A DNA stretch of 64,000 bases from Vibrio sinaloensis (GTDB lineage Bacteria; Pseudomonadota; Gammaproteobacteria; Enterobacterales; Vibrionaceae). Each line of letters opens with the position of its first letter. Within the stretch, counting starts at the first letter, position 1. The translations under genes and the position numbers were made by a program. The notes under the pieces are model-generated. The model was not told where the DNA came from and ran no database searches. It was given only the letters and a program-made list of their open reading frames with translations. Location: positions 620,001 through 684,000 of the forward strand of contig NZ_CP096199.1 in the NCBI RefSeq assembly GCF_023195835.1. The letters are read 5' to 3'. This document shows, one piece after another, positions 7,158-16,484 of this stretch.

Positions 7158-8288
7158 CTATTTAGTCGCTTGTAAAATAACAAATTTCTTGTTCGAGGCA
7201 ACGACCTTCACTTTCGCCTTGCCAAACAGTCGCGCTAACTTTCCATCGTAGCCGAGGTGGCGATTGCCGATAACTAATAATTGTCCACCAGAGGTAAGAA
7301 TTTGCTTTGCATCACAGAACATCTGCCACGCGATATGATCTGTGATGGCTTGCTGCTGGTGAAATGGGGGGTTACAAACCACAAGATCCACATCAAGATC
7401 GTTGATATCGTCCAGACAATTGTTGGCGATACAACGAAACTCTCGTGCTGCACCCAAGTTAGTTTGGAGGTTTTGACGGGCAGATTCGACCGCCATAAAG
7501 CTTTCGTCAACACAGGTGAGCTCGAGCTGTGGATTCAGCTGCCCCAGCTTAACCGACAACACACCGTTTCCACAGCCGAGGTCGAGTGCATGTTTGATAT
7601 GCTCATCTTGCGGAAGGTGTTGCAACATAAAACGGGCACCAAGGTCGAGACTTTCGCCCGAATAGACATTGGGTAAGTTATTGAGCTCAATGTTTTCACC
7701 ATCAACTAACCAACGTGTATTAGAGCTGACTAGAGGTTTCACATCACAGTTGGCCTGACTAAACACTAAGCGGTGCTTTTTCCACGCTAAAGAGGTATGA
7801 GTTTGACCTAGATGTTTTTCGAACAGCTTAAGCGTTGAACTGTGGATCTCTTTGGCTTTGTTGACCGCAATAACGGAGATCTCTTCGCTCAGTGTGCTGC
7901 GCAGTTGACTCAGTTGCCAAACCAAATGGCGATTACTTTTGGGTAGTTGGATTAAAACCAAATCTGCATCCGCAGGAATGGGATCCATGGTGGTTGCGAA
8001 CGTGATATCAGGGCACTGATTGCGCTGCAGGTTGTGTCGGGTAGCTTGCTGAGCAATAAAGGAGTCGCTCATCATGGTAATTTTGTATTGGTGACTAAAC
8101 CAACAGCTCAAAGCGCCAAAATTGTCGTTGAGGATAACAATGTGCTTGCCAGGTGCCAGTTGCATTTCCTCGACGTGATTGATGAGGTACTCATCGCCTG
8201 CATCCCATGCTTGAAGTGTCTCATTGTGGCGCTGGGGGTATCGGTATAGGGACAAGGTGCGCTCGCGCAGCGCTAACTCAGTTTTCAT
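7158..8288 (-). CDS. rlmG: 23S rRNA (guanine-1835 N2) methyltransferase RlmG
   Basis: RlmG uses S-adenosylmethionine to methylate G1835 of 23S rRNA. The ATG at 8288 (MKTELALRERTLSLYRYP) gives 376 residues, like E. coli RlmG (378); the open frame runs 45 codons further upstream, but that extension is basic, unlike the family, and overlaps the bolA start region. The N-terminal half is a degenerate methyltransferase fold. The catalytic C-terminal half shows the SAM motif ALDLGCGNGVLSVKLG and the NPPFH motif characteristic of N-methylation of exocyclic amines (VCNPPFHQQQ). It is divergent from bolA with a 134-bp gap. Confidence 0.9.
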   Translation of the reverse strand: MKTELALRERTLSLYRYPQRHNETLQAWDAGDEYLINHVEEMQLAPGKHIVILNDNFGALSCWFSHQYKITMMSDSFIAQQATRHNLQRNQCPDITFATTMDPIPADADLVLIQLPKSNRHLVWQLSQLRSTLSEEISVIAVNKAKEIHSSTLKLFEKHLGQTHTSLAWKKHRLVFSQANCDVKPLVSSNTRWLVDGENIELNNLPNVYSGESLDLGARFMLQHLPQDEHIKHALDLGCGNGVLSVKLGQLNPQLELTCVDESFMAVESARQNLQTNLGAAREFRCIANNCLDDINDLDVDLVVCNPPFHQQQAITDHIAWQMFCDAKQILTSGGQLLVIGNRHLGYDGKLARLFGKAKVKVVASNKKFVILQATK

Positions 8289-8422
8289 AGTGGTGGCACT
8301 GTGTGTTCGATAATGGCGTGATTGTCGCAAATGCTTGCGGCCGTGAAAACTAAAACCTTTAGCTTTAGCGCCATCAAGATTATGATTGAGGTTAAGGTTG
8401 TTGACTCTTATGGTGAAGCACA

Positions 8423-8731
8423 ATGGTGCAGCAAGAAATAGAAAATAAACTCCAGCAAACTTTTAACCCTGCTCACTTAGAGGTGGTAAACGAGAGCTAT
8501 ATGCACAACGTGCCCTCGGGATCTGAGAGCCATTTCAAAGTGATTATCGTCAGTGAAGCGTTTGCTGATAAACGTTTGATTGCCCGTCATCGCCAAGTGA
8601 ACCAAACCCTTGCCGACGAGCTGGCGAATCACATTCACGCTCTGTCTATCCACACTTACACGCCTCAAGAGTGGCAGCAGCAAAAAGGCATCGCTCCAGA
8701 TAGCCCTATGTGCTTAGGTGGCGCCAAATAA
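8423..8731 (+). CDS. bolA: BolA family protein
   Basis: A 102-residue BolA protein. The fold motifs are present: the N-terminal helix with [16 protein letters not shown], the [10 protein letters not shown] strand, and the conserved RHRQVNQTL segment with its histidine, used with monothiol glutaredoxin to bind a [2Fe-2S] cluster. In E. coli BolA also affects cell shape and biofilm formation. The length equals the E. coli protein. A terminator follows 13 bases after the stop, so it is probably monocistronic and separate from the downstream nqr operon, although the two are neighbours in other Vibrio genomes too. Confidence 0.92.
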   Translation: MVQQEIENKLQQTFNPAHLEVVNESYMHNVPSGSESHFKVIIVSEAFADKRLIARHRQVNQTLADELANHIHALSIHTYTPQEWQQQKGIAPDSPMCLGGAK

Positions 8732-8743
8732 CCATCAATCGTT

Positions 8744-8769
8744 AGGGCAGTGTTACTGCCCTTTTGTTT
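8744..8769 (+). terminator. Rho-independent terminator of bolA
   Basis: AGGGCAGT and ACTGCCCT with a GTT loop, followed by TTTTGTTT. Confidence 0.85.
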
Positions 8770-9166
8770 ATCCCTACACAAAGTGGGCATTAACAAGCTA
8801 GAAACAAATTGACACAATGATTGTTTTTAAAACGGAATATGTCAGGGTGTGAATGGATGTTTTAATACGAAATCGCGCTAATATCTCTGTTTGTGCGGTG
8901 GCTCAAAGTTATGACTATTCTTTAGCCTTTTGAGCGCAATTCCTTCGAAATATCACGGTTTATCCTGTCATTCATCATGGCATCCAAATCAAAAAAGATG
9001 ATAGACTATCGCACCTGATAAATCTCGCCGTCTTCCTGTAGCGAGATTTTTAATAGGATGTTGCGATTTTGGTGTTTTAAACGGCACCAAAACCGGACAC
9101 TAGTGTCGTGTCTAAAAGTTACGCAATTAAAGAATCTTTTTCCCGATAAAAGTAGTGCAAGTGCGT
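8770..9166 (+). other. Long structured leader region upstream of nqrA
   Basis: Nearly 400 non-coding bases separate the bolA terminator from nqrA. Two hairpins stand out: GCTCAAA/TTTGAGC (8901-8907 with 8929-8935) and AAATCTCGC/GCGAGATTT (9020-9049), the latter ending in five Ts like an intrinsic terminator. No known riboswitch core was recognised. The region could hold the nqr promoter with an attenuator, or a small RNA ending near 9051. Confidence 0.45.
9020..9051 (+). terminator. Terminator-like hairpin in the nqr leader
   Basis: A nine-bp perfect stem with a 12-base loop followed by TTTTT, 115 bases before nqrA. It could be an attenuator or the end of a small upstream transcript. Confidence 0.5.
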
Positions 9167-10507
9167 ATGATTACAATAAAGAAGGGTCTGGACCTTCCTA
9201 TCGCAGGAACTCCTACCCAGGTGATTAATGATGGTAAGACCATCAAAAAAGTCGCCTTGCTTGGCGAAGAGTACGTCGGCATGCGTCCTACTATGCATGT
9301 CCGCGTAGGCGATGAAGTAAAGAAAGCTCAAGTTCTTTTTGAAGACAAGAAGAACCCAGGTGTCAAATTTACTTCACCAGCAGCTGGTAAAGTGATCGAG
9401 GTTAACCGTGGCGCTAAACGTGTCCTTCAATCGGTAGTGATTGAAGTGGCAGGTGAAGAGCAGGTGACGTTCGATAAGTTTGAAGCTGATAAACTAGCAG
9501 GCCTTGACCGTGAAACGGTGAAGACTCAGCTGGTGGATTCAGGTCTTTGGACTGCTTTACGTACTCGTCCGTTCAGCAAGGTTCCTGCAATTGAATCTTC
9601 TACAAAGGCTATCTTCGTAACTGCTATGGATACTAATCCGCTAGCAGCACAGCCTGAGTTGATCATCAATGAACAACAAGAAGCGTTCGTTGCCGGTTTG
9701 GACCTACTTTCAACTTTGACTGATGGCAAGGTTTACGTCTGTAAATCTGGTACAAGTCTTCCTCGTTCCTCTCAACCTAATGTTGAAGAGCACGTTTTTG
9801 ATGGCCCTCACCCAGCAGGTCTTGCTGGCACCCACATGCATTTCCTATACCCAGTGAATGCAGAAAATGTGGCGTGGAGCATCAACTACCAAGACGTTAT
9901 CGCGTTTGGTAAGTTGTTCCTAACTGGTGAACTTTACACTGACCGCGTTATTTCTTTGGCCGGTCCTGTGGTAAACAACCCGCGTCTCGTTCGTACGACT
10001 CTTGGTGCTAGCCTTGACGACGTAACAGACAGCGAGTTGATGCCAGGTGAAGTTCGTGTGATTTCCGGTTCAGTACTCACAGGTACTCACGCAACTGGTC
10101 CTCATGCATACCTAGGTCGTTACCACGTTCAGGTTTCTGTATTACGTGAAGGCCGTGAGAAAGAGCTATTCGGTTGGGCAATGCCTGGCAAGAACAAGTT
10201 CTCTGTCACTCGCTCATTCCTTGGTCATATCTTTAAAGGTCAGTTGTTCAACATGACAACGACCACTAATGGTAGTGACCGTTCGATGGTTCCAATTGGC
10301 AATTACGAACGTGTATTGCCGTTAGATATGGAACCGACACTGCTACTTCGTGATCTGTGTGCCGGTGATACCGACAGCGCTCAAGCGCTCGGTGCACTTG
10401 AGCTGGATGAAGAAGATTTAGCATTGTGTACCTTTGTTTGTCCTGGTAAGTACGAGTACGGTGAGCTACTTCGTGAATGCCTAGATAAGATCGAGAAGGA
10501 AGGGTAA
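9167..10507 (+). CDS. nqrA: Na+-translocating NADH:quinone reductase subunit A
   Basis: NqrA is the peripheral, cytoplasm-facing subunit of the Na+-NQR respiratory pump and contributes to quinone interaction. The ATG at 9167 gives [16 protein letters not shown] and 446 residues, the length of V. cholerae NqrA; an in-frame GTG four codons earlier is less likely. Recognisable segments include the early [20 protein letters not shown] (RnfC/NqrA barrel-sandwich region) and [18 protein letters not shown]. It opens the six-gene operon nqrABCDEF, with nqrB starting five bases after its stop. Codon use is that of a highly expressed gene. Confidence 0.97.
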   Translation: MITIKKGLDLPIAGTPTQVINDGKTIKKVALLGEEYVGMRPTMHVRVGDEVKKAQVLFEDKKNPGVKFTSPAAGKVIEVNRGAKRVLQSVVIEVAGEEQVTFDKFEADKLAGLDRETVKTQLVDSGLWTALRTRPFSKVPAIESSTKAIFVTAMDTNPLAAQPELIINEQQEAFVAGLDLLSTLTDGKVYVCKSGTSLPRSSQPNVEEHVFDGPHPAGLAGTHMHFLYPVNAENVAWSINYQDVIAFGKLFLTGELYTDRVISLAGPVVNNPRLVRTTLGASLDDVTDSELMPGEVRVISGSVLTGTHATGPHAYLGRYHVQVSVLREGREKELFGWAMPGKNKFSVTRSFLGHIFKGQLFNMTTTTNGSDRSMVPIGNYERVLPLDMEPTLLLRDLCAGDTDSAQALGALELDEEDLALCTFVCPGKYEYGELLRECLDKIEKEG

Positions 10508-10512
10508 TTTTC

Positions 10513-11757
10513 ATGGCTCTTAAAAAGTTTCTTGAAGACATCGAGCATCACTTTGAGCCCGGCGGTAAACATGAGAAATGGTTTGCTCTGTACGAAGCTG
10601 TCGCAACAGTTTTCTACACGCCTGGTCTAATTACAAAGAAGAGCTCGCACGTTCGTGATAGCGTTGATTTAAAACGCATCATGATCATGGTTTGGTTCGC
10701 GGTATTCCCAGCAATGTTTTGGGGTATGTACAACGCGGGTGGCCAAGCTATCGCTGCACTTAACCACATGTACGCGGGTGATCAACTCGCCGCAGTAGTT
10801 GCAGGTAACTGGCACTACTGGCTGACAGAAATGTTAGGCGGCACCATTGCCCCTGATGCGGGTGTCGGCAGCAAGATGATCTTAGGTGCGACTTACTTCC
10901 TACCTATCTACGCGACGGTATTTATCGTTGGTGGTTTCTGGGAAGTACTGTTCTGTATGGTGCGTAAGCACGAAGTTAACGAAGGTTTCTTTGTTACTTC
11001 TATCCTGTTTGCACTTATCGTTCCACCAACGCTACCTCTATGGCAAGCAGCGCTAGGTATTACATTCGGTGTTGTTGTTGCTAAAGAGATCTTCGGTGGT
11101 ACAGGTCGTAACTTCCTTAACCCAGCACTTGCTGGCCGTGCTTTCCTATTCTTCGCTTACCCAGCGCAAATCTCGGGTGACGTAGTTTGGACTGCAGCTG
11201 ACGGCTTCTCTGGTGCAACGGCTCTTAGCCAATGGGCACAAGGTGGTAACGGCGCACTCGTGAATACAGTAACTGGCGCTCCTATCACTTGGATGGACGC
11301 ATTCATCGGTAACATTCCAGGCTCAATTGGTGAAGTTTCAACTCTCGCACTTATGATTGGCGCAGCGATGATCGTTTACATGCGAATTGCTTCTTGGCGC
11401 ATCATTGCAGGTGTGATGATCGGTATGATTGCGACAGCGACGCTGTTCAATGTTATCGGTTCAGATACTAACCCAATGTTCAACATGCCATGGCATTGGC
11501 ACCTAGTATTAGGTGGTTTTGCATTCGGTATGTTCTTTATGGCAACAGACCCTGTATCAGCTTCGTTTACCAACAAAGGTAAGTGGTGGTACGGCGCGCT
11601 TATCGGCGTGATGTGTATCATGATTCGTGTTGTGAACCCAGCGTACCCAGAAGGTATGATGCTGGCGATCCTATTTGCGAACTTGTTTGCACCTCTGTTC
11701 GACCATGTAGTTATCGAGAAGAACATCAAGCGGAGACAAGCACGCTATGGCAAGTAA
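10513..11757 (+). CDS. nqrB: Na+-translocating NADH:quinone reductase subunit B
   Basis: A 414-residue integral membrane subunit that carries a covalently bound FMN and a riboflavin and takes part in quinone reduction and Na+ transport. The FMN attachment motif S-G-A-T is at residues 233-236 ([11 protein letters not shown]), with Thr236 as the phosphoester site, identical in position to V. cholerae. The flavin is attached by ApbE, encoded 3 kb downstream. About ten membrane segments are visible. The C-terminal coding end overlaps nqrC by 11 bases, which implies coupled translation. Confidence 0.97.
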   Translation: MALKKFLEDIEHHFEPGGKHEKWFALYEAVATVFYTPGLITKKSSHVRDSVDLKRIMIMVWFAVFPAMFWGMYNAGGQAIAALNHMYAGDQLAAVVAGNWHYWLTEMLGGTIAPDAGVGSKMILGATYFLPIYATVFIVGGFWEVLFCMVRKHEVNEGFFVTSILFALIVPPTLPLWQAALGITFGVVVAKEIFGGTGRNFLNPALAGRAFLFFAYPAQISGDVVWTAADGFSGATALSQWAQGGNGALVNTVTGAPITWMDAFIGNIPGSIGEVSTLALMIGAAMIVYMRIASWRIIAGVMIGMIATATLFNVIGSDTNPMFNMPWHWHLVLGGFAFGMFFMATDPVSASFTNKGKWWYGALIGVMCIMIRVVNPAYPEGMMLAILFANLFAPLFDHVVIEKNIKRRQARYGK

Positions 11758-12532
11758 TAACGACAGCATTAAAAAGACGCTGGGTGTTGTTGTCGGGTTG
11801 AGCCTTGTTTGTTCAATCATCGTATCAACAGCAGCTGTGGGTCTACGTGATAAGCAGCAAGCCAACGCTGTACTAGACAAACAAACTAAGATCGTTGAAG
11901 TCGCTGGCATTGAGTCTGAGGGCAAAAAAGTCGCTGAACTTTTTTCTCAGTACATTGAGCCTCGCCTAGTCGACCTTGAAACAGGTAGCTTTGTAGAAAC
12001 GGCTGCCAATGGTGCAACTGCGGCTGAATTTGATCAACGTGATGCGGCTAAGAATAGTGAGCTTTCTGTGGCACTGCCTGCAGATGAAGATGATGCTAAC
12101 ATTCGTCGCCGTGCAAACACTGCCGTTGTTTACCTAGTGAAACAGCAAGGGGACGTTCAGAAAGTGATTTTACCTGTACATGGTAAAGGACTTTGGTCAA
12201 TGATGTATGCCTTTGTTGCGGTTGAAACTGACGGTAATACGGTATCTGGTATCACTTACTATGAGCAGGGGGAGACTCCTGGATTGGGTGGTGAAGTAGA
12301 GAACCCAAGTTGGCGTGCCCAGTGGGTTGGCAAGAAATTGTTCGACGAAAACCATAAGCCTGCAATTAAGATTGTAAAAGGTGGCGCTCCACAAGGTTCC
12401 GAGCACGGTATCGATGGCCTATCTGGTGCAACACTAACTGGTAATGGTGTTCAAGGCACATTTGATTTCTGGTTAGGCGACATGGGCTTTGGTCCATTCC
12501 TAGCAAAAGTTCGTGACGGAGGTCTGAACTAA
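11747..12532 (+). CDS. nqrC: Na+-translocating NADH:quinone reductase subunit C
   Basis: A 261-residue subunit with one N-terminal transmembrane helix ([18 protein letters not shown]) and a large periplasmic domain holding a covalent FMN. The attachment motif is [13 protein letters not shown], with SGAT at residues 226-229, so Thr229 is the expected FMN ester site (Thr225 in the slightly shorter V. cholerae protein). ApbE acts in the periplasm, consistent with this topology. The gene overlaps nqrB at its start, and its stop overlaps the nqrD start codon (TAATG). Confidence 0.97.
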   Translation: MASNNDSIKKTLGVVVGLSLVCSIIVSTAAVGLRDKQQANAVLDKQTKIVEVAGIESEGKKVAELFSQYIEPRLVDLETGSFVETAANGATAAEFDQRDAAKNSELSVALPADEDDANIRRRANTAVVYLVKQQGDVQKVILPVHGKGLWSMMYAFVAVETDGNTVSGITYYEQGETPGLGGEVENPSWRAQWVGKKLFDENHKPAIKIVKGGAPQGSEHGIDGLSGATLTGNGVQGTFDFWLGDMGFGPFLAKVRDGGLN

Positions 12533-13164
12533 TGTCTAGCGCACAAAACGTTAAAAAGAGCATTCTAGCGCCAGTATTGGATAACAACCCAATCGCGCTA
12601 CAGGTGCTTGGTGTTTGTTCTGCTCTTGCAGTAACAACTAAACTAGAAACTGCATTTGTAATGACACTCGCGGTTATTTTCGTTACGGCGTTGTCAAACT
12701 TCTCAGTTTCTCTGATTCGTAACCATATCCCAAACAGTGTGCGTATTATCGTTCAAATGGCGATCATTGCATCATTGGTAATCGTGGTTGACCAAGTGCT
12801 TAAAGCATACCTATACGATATCTCTAAGCAGCTATCGGTATTTGTTGGTTTGATCATTACCAACTGTATTGTTATGGGTCGTGCTGAAGCGTTCGCAATG
12901 AAGTCTGCACCACTACCATCTCTAATCGACGGTATTGGTAACGGTCTTGGTTACGGTTTCGTTCTTATCACTGTTGGTTTCTTCCGTGAGCTGTTCGGCT
13001 CGGGCAAACTATTTGGCCTAGAAGTACTACCTCTAGTGAGCAACGGTGGTTGGTACCAGCCAAACGGCTTAATGTTGCTTGCACCGTCTGCATTCTTCCT
13101 AATCGGCTTCCTAATCTGGGCAATCCGTATTCTGAAACCAGAACAAGTAGAAGCGAAGGAGTAA
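12532..13164 (+). CDS. nqrD: Na+-translocating NADH:quinone reductase subunit D
   Basis: A 210-residue membrane subunit with about six helices, homologous to NqrE and RnfE. The two conserved membrane cysteines that in NQR structures coordinate an iron centre together with NqrE are visible, one in [12 protein letters not shown] (near residue 29) and one in [12 protein letters not shown] (near residue 112). The electrons of NqrF pass through this site to the FMN of NqrC. It is the fourth gene of the operon, joined to nqrC by overlapping stop and start codons. Confidence 0.97.
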
Positions 13165-13171
13165 GGACGTC

Positions 13172-13768
13172 ATGGAACATTATATTAGTCTGTTAGTTAA
13201 ATCGATTTTCATCGAGAACATGGCTCTGTCTTTCTTCTTAGGTATGTGTACTTTCCTTGCGGTATCTAAGAAAGTTAAGACCTCTTTCGGCCTGGGTGTT
13301 GCGGTTGTGGTTGTATTGACCATTGCTGTGCCAGTAAACAACCTAGTTTACAACCTAGTACTTAAAGAGAACGCTTTAGTTGAAGGTGTCGATCTTAGCT
13401 TCCTAAACTTCATCACCTTTATCGGTGTAATCGCTGCACTTGTACAGATCCTAGAGATGGTTCTAGACCGTTTCTTCCCACCTCTGTACAACGCGTTAGG
13501 CATCTTCCTACCGCTGATCACAGTAAACTGTGCGATCTTCGGTGGTGTATCTTTCATGGTACAACGTGACTACAACTTTGCTGAATCCGTTGTTTACGGC
13601 TTCGGCTCTGGTGTGGGCTGGATGCTAGCAATCGTTGCTCTTGCAGGTATCCGTGAGAAGATGAAGTACTCTGACGTGCCTCCGGGTCTACGTGGTCTTG
13701 GTATCACGTTTATTACTGTAGGTCTTATGGCGTTAGGCTTTATGTCTTTCTCTGGTGTTCAACTGTAA
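13172..13768 (+). CDS. nqrE: Na+-translocating NADH:quinone reductase subunit E
   Basis: A 198-residue membrane subunit, the inverted-topology partner of NqrD. Its two conserved cysteines lie in [12 protein letters not shown] (near residue 26) and [12 protein letters not shown] (near residue 120) and complete the intramembrane iron site. About six hydrophobic helices are visible. NqrM, encoded downstream, is thought to help deliver or insert iron here. It begins seven bases after nqrD. Confidence 0.97.
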
Positions 13769-13801
13769 GTCGGGTAAACCGCAACAATTAAGGAATAGTC
13801 A

Positions 13802-15025
13802 ATGGACATTATTCTTGGTGTAGTGATGTTTACTCTGATCGTACTCGCGCTAGTACTAGTGATTCTTTTCGCTAAGTCTAAGCTTGTACCAACAGGTGAC
13901 ATTACAATTTCTGTAAACGATGACCCGAATTTGGCGATCGTTACACAGCCGGGCGGTAAGCTGCTGAGTGCACTAGCGGGTGCTGGTGTATTTGTATCTT
14001 CTGCTTGTGGTGGCGGTGGCTCTTGTGGCCAGTGTCGCGTAAAAGTTAAATCTGGTGGTGGTGATATTCTTCCTACCGAGCTTGACCATATTACTAAAGG
14101 TGAAGCACGTGAAGGTGAGCGTCTAGCTTGTCAAGTTGCAATGAAAACTGACATGGATATCGAGCTTCCAGAAGAAATCTTCGGCGTTAAGAAGTGGGAA
14201 TGTACTGTTATCTCTAACGATAACAAAGCGACATTCATCAAAGAGCTTAAGCTACAAATTCCAGATGGCGAATCAGTACCTTTCCGTGCTGGTGGTTACA
14301 TCCAGATTGAAGCACCTGCTCACCACGTGAAATACGCTGACTTCGATGTACCTGAAGAGTACCGCGAAGACTGGGACAAGTTTAACCTGTTCCGCTATGA
14401 GTCAAAAGTTAACGAAGAGACAATTCGTGCGTACTCAATGGCGAACTACCCAGAAGAAGAAGGGATTATTATGCTGAACGTGCGTATCGCTACGCCGCCA
14501 CCTAATAACCCAGACGTTCCACCGGGTATTATGTCTTCGTACATTTGGTCTCTGAAAGAGGGCGATAAGTGTACTATCTCTGGTCCATTTGGTGAGTTCT
14601 TCGCTAAAGACACTGATAATGAGATGGTGTTTGTTGGTGGTGGTGCAGGTATGGCGCCAATGCGTTCACACATCTTCGACCAACTTAAGCGTCTGAAGTC
14701 TAAGCGTAAGATGTCTTTCTGGTACGGTGCGCGTTCTAAGCGTGAAATGTTCTACGTAGAAGATTTCGACGGCCTACAAGAAGAAAACGAAAACTTCGTG
14801 TGGCACTGTGCCCTGTCAGATCCTATGCCAGAAGATAACTGGGATGGTTACACAGGCTTCATCCACAATGTCCTGTACGAAAACTACCTGAAGGACCATG
14901 AAGCGCCTGAAGATTGTGAGTACTACATGTGTGGTCCACCGATGATGAACGCAGCCGTTATCGGTATGCTGAAAGATCTTGGTGTTGAAGATGAGAACAT
15001 CCTACTGGATGACTTCGGTGGTTAA
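13802..15025 (+). CDS. nqrF: Na+-translocating NADH:quinone reductase subunit F (NADH dehydrogenase subunit)
   Basis: A 407-residue subunit that accepts electrons from NADH. One N-terminal membrane helix ([18 protein letters not shown]) is followed by a plant-type [2Fe-2S] domain with the cysteine set [13 protein letters not shown] plus the later ERLACQ, then an FAD domain (RAYSMANYP) and an NADH-binding domain ([14 protein letters not shown], then YMCGPPMM). It closes the nqr structural operon; a terminator lies 22 bases after the stop, separating it from apbE and nqrM. The 33-bp gap after nqrE is the longest inside the operon. Confidence 0.97.
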   Translation: MDIILGVVMFTLIVLALVLVILFAKSKLVPTGDITISVNDDPNLAIVTQPGGKLLSALAGAGVFVSSACGGGGSCGQCRVKVKSGGGDILPTELDHITKGEAREGERLACQVAMKTDMDIELPEEIFGVKKWECTVISNDNKATFIKELKLQIPDGESVPFRAGGYIQIEAPAHHVKYADFDVPEEYREDWDKFNLFRYESKVNEETIRAYSMANYPEEEGIIMLNVRIATPPPNNPDVPPGIMSSYIWSLKEGDKCTISGPFGEFFAKDTDNEMVFVGGGAGMAPMRSHIFDQLKRLKSKRKMSFWYGARSKREMFYVEDFDGLQEENENFVWHCALSDPMPEDNWDGYTGFIHNVLYENYLKDHEAPEDCEYYMCGPPMMNAAVIGMLKDLGVEDENILLDDFGG

Positions 15026-15046
15026 TCTACCTAAGTGATTGAATCT

Positions 15047-15080
15047 ATGGCTGGCTCTTTTGAGTCAGCCATTTCTTTTT
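15047..15080 (+). terminator. Rho-independent terminator of the nqr operon
   Basis: An 11-bp stem (ATGGCTGGCTC with its partner, one G-U pair), TTTT loop and a TTTCTTTTT tail. Confidence 0.85.
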
Positions 15081-15165
15081 CGGTTGTTGAATCGATAAAG
15101 TCAATCGTTGTGTAGCTCACAGCTATCTGCTTTATTTATTTGATAACAACAATAGGAGTTAACAA

Positions 15166-16170
15166 GTGAAAATTTGGCTTGTTGTATTTGCTTCTTTATT
15201 CTTTTTAGCGGGTTGTGAGAAACCTGTTGAACAAGTCCACCTGAGTGGCCCAACCATGGGAACCAGTTACAATGTTAAGTACATAGTAGCGGAAGGTATT
15301 CCTGCACCGGATAAGGTTCAAGCAGAGGTTGATCGTCTGCTTGAAGAGGTCAACGATCAGATGTCGACCTATCGTAAAGACTCAGAGCTCAGCCGTTTCA
15401 ATCAGAGTCAATCTTTGGCGCCTTTCGCGGTCTCACCACAAACGGCCAAAGTAGTGAAAGAAGCGATTCGCCTCAACGGTCTTACTCTAGGCGCGCTGGA
15501 TGTGACGGTTGGTCCGCTGGTGAATTTATGGGGCTTTGGACCTGAAGGTCGCCCTGAGGTAGTGCCGAGCGAGGAAGAGTTAAGTGCGCGTAAAGCGAAT
15601 GTAGGTATTGAGCATTTATCCGTTCAAGGGAGCAGCCTACAAAAAAGTATCCCCAACCTTTATGTCGATCTTTCAACCATTGCTAAGGGCTGGGGTGTCG
15701 ATGTTTTGGCCGATTACATTGAGTCGCTAGGCATTCACAACTATATGGTGGAAGTCGGCGGTGAAATTCGCTTGAAGGGTACCAACCGTGAAGGTGTGCG
15801 CTGGAGAATAGCCATCGAGAAGCCTTCGGTTGATGAGCGTAGCATTCAAGAAATTATTGAGCCAGGTGATATGGCAATAGCGACCTCTGGTGATTATCGT
15901 AACTATTTTGAACATGATGGTGTTCGCTATTCGCACATTATCAACCCAGAAACAGGTCGACCTATCACCCACAAAGTGGTGTCAGTCACTGTGTTAGACC
16001 CCTCTTCAATGACCGCAGACGGTTTAGCCACTGGCTTGATGGTTTTAGGAGAAGAGAAGGGAATGCAAGTGGCGAATCAGCATGATATCCCAGTTTTGAT
16101 GATCGTTAAAACCGATACTGGCTTTGTCGAGCTTGCGTCTGACGCGTATAACACCTATATCAAACAATAA
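15166..16170 (+). CDS. apbE: FAD:protein FMN transferase (flavin-attaching lipoprotein)
   Basis: ApbE transfers FMN from FAD to the threonine of S-G-A-T motifs, here those of NqrB and NqrC. The 334-residue protein has a lipoprotein signal (MKIWLVVFASLFFLAGC, Cys17 lipidated), which puts it on the periplasmic face where the NqrC domain lies. Family motifs include GPTMGTSYNVKY near the start, the DLSTIAKGWGVD segment, and the late SHIINPETGRPI and TADGLATGLMV regions that bind FAD and Mg2+. It sits between nqrF and nqrM, an arrangement expected for NQR maturation, and it is followed 21 bases later by nqrM. Confidence 0.95.
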   Translation: MKIWLVVFASLFFLAGCEKPVEQVHLSGPTMGTSYNVKYIVAEGIPAPDKVQAEVDRLLEEVNDQMSTYRKDSELSRFNQSQSLAPFAVSPQTAKVVKEAIRLNGLTLGALDVTVGPLVNLWGFGPEGRPEVVPSEEELSARKANVGIEHLSVQGSSLQKSIPNLYVDLSTIAKGWGVDVLADYIESLGIHNYMVEVGGEIRLKGTNREGVRWRIAIEKPSVDERSIQEIIEPGDMAIATSGDYRNYFEHDGVRYSHIINPETGRPITHKVVSVTVLDPSSMTADGLATGLMVLGEEKGMQVANQHDIPVLMIVKTDTGFVELASDAYNTYIKQ

Positions 16171-16191
16171 CCAACTGCTGAGTATGTCATT

Positions 16192-16425
16192 ATGAGTACA
16201 TTTATTATTACCTTCGCCGTATTCATGGCCGTTATTGCTGCTATGGCCGTCGGCTATATTTTTCAAAAGAAGGTCGTGAAAGGTAGCTGTGGTGGTTTGG
16301 GCGCGGTTGGCATTGAGAAAGTGTGCAACTGTCCTGAGCCATGCGACGCCCGAAAGAAACGCGAAGCGCGCGAAGCGGCCCGCGCCGAGAAGCTGGCGGC
16401 TTGGGAAAAAGATCGTATTGCCTAA
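16192..16425 (+). CDS. nqrM: NQR maturation factor NqrM (DUF539)
   Basis: A 77-residue protein with one N-terminal membrane helix (TFIITFAVFMAVIAAMAVGYIF) and four cysteines at positions 33, 45, 47 and 51 (GSCGGLG, then KVCNCPEPCDAR). In Vibrio harveyi NqrM is required to assemble functional Na+-NQR and is proposed to supply iron to the NqrD/NqrE site, with Cys33 important. The C-terminal third is a charged Arg/Glu/Ala-rich helix. It lies 21 bases after apbE and ends at a strong terminator, so apbE-nqrM form a maturation unit after the structural operon. Confidence 0.93.
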   Translation: MSTFIITFAVFMAVIAAMAVGYIFQKKVVKGSCGGLGAVGIEKVCNCPEPCDARKKREAREAARAEKLAAWEKDRIA

Positions 16426-16441
16426 TTTGGGTTAAATAGAT

Positions 16442-16467
16442 AAACACCGGCTTCGGCCGGTGTTTTT
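16442..16467. terminator. Terminator with UUCG tetraloop, shared by convergent genes
   Basis: AAACACCGGC-TTCG-GCCGGTGTTT, a ten-bp perfect stem capped by a C(UUCG)G tetraloop and followed by Ts. T-rich on both sides, so it can also end the GGDEF gene arriving from the right. Confidence 0.93.
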
Positions 16468-16484
16468 GTATCAGTTGGTTTAGT

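Noticed and set aside
7158..8423. Longer form of rlmG from 8423
   Set aside because: The 45 extra residues are basic and unlike RlmG, and they would occupy the whole divergent promoter region up to the bolA start.
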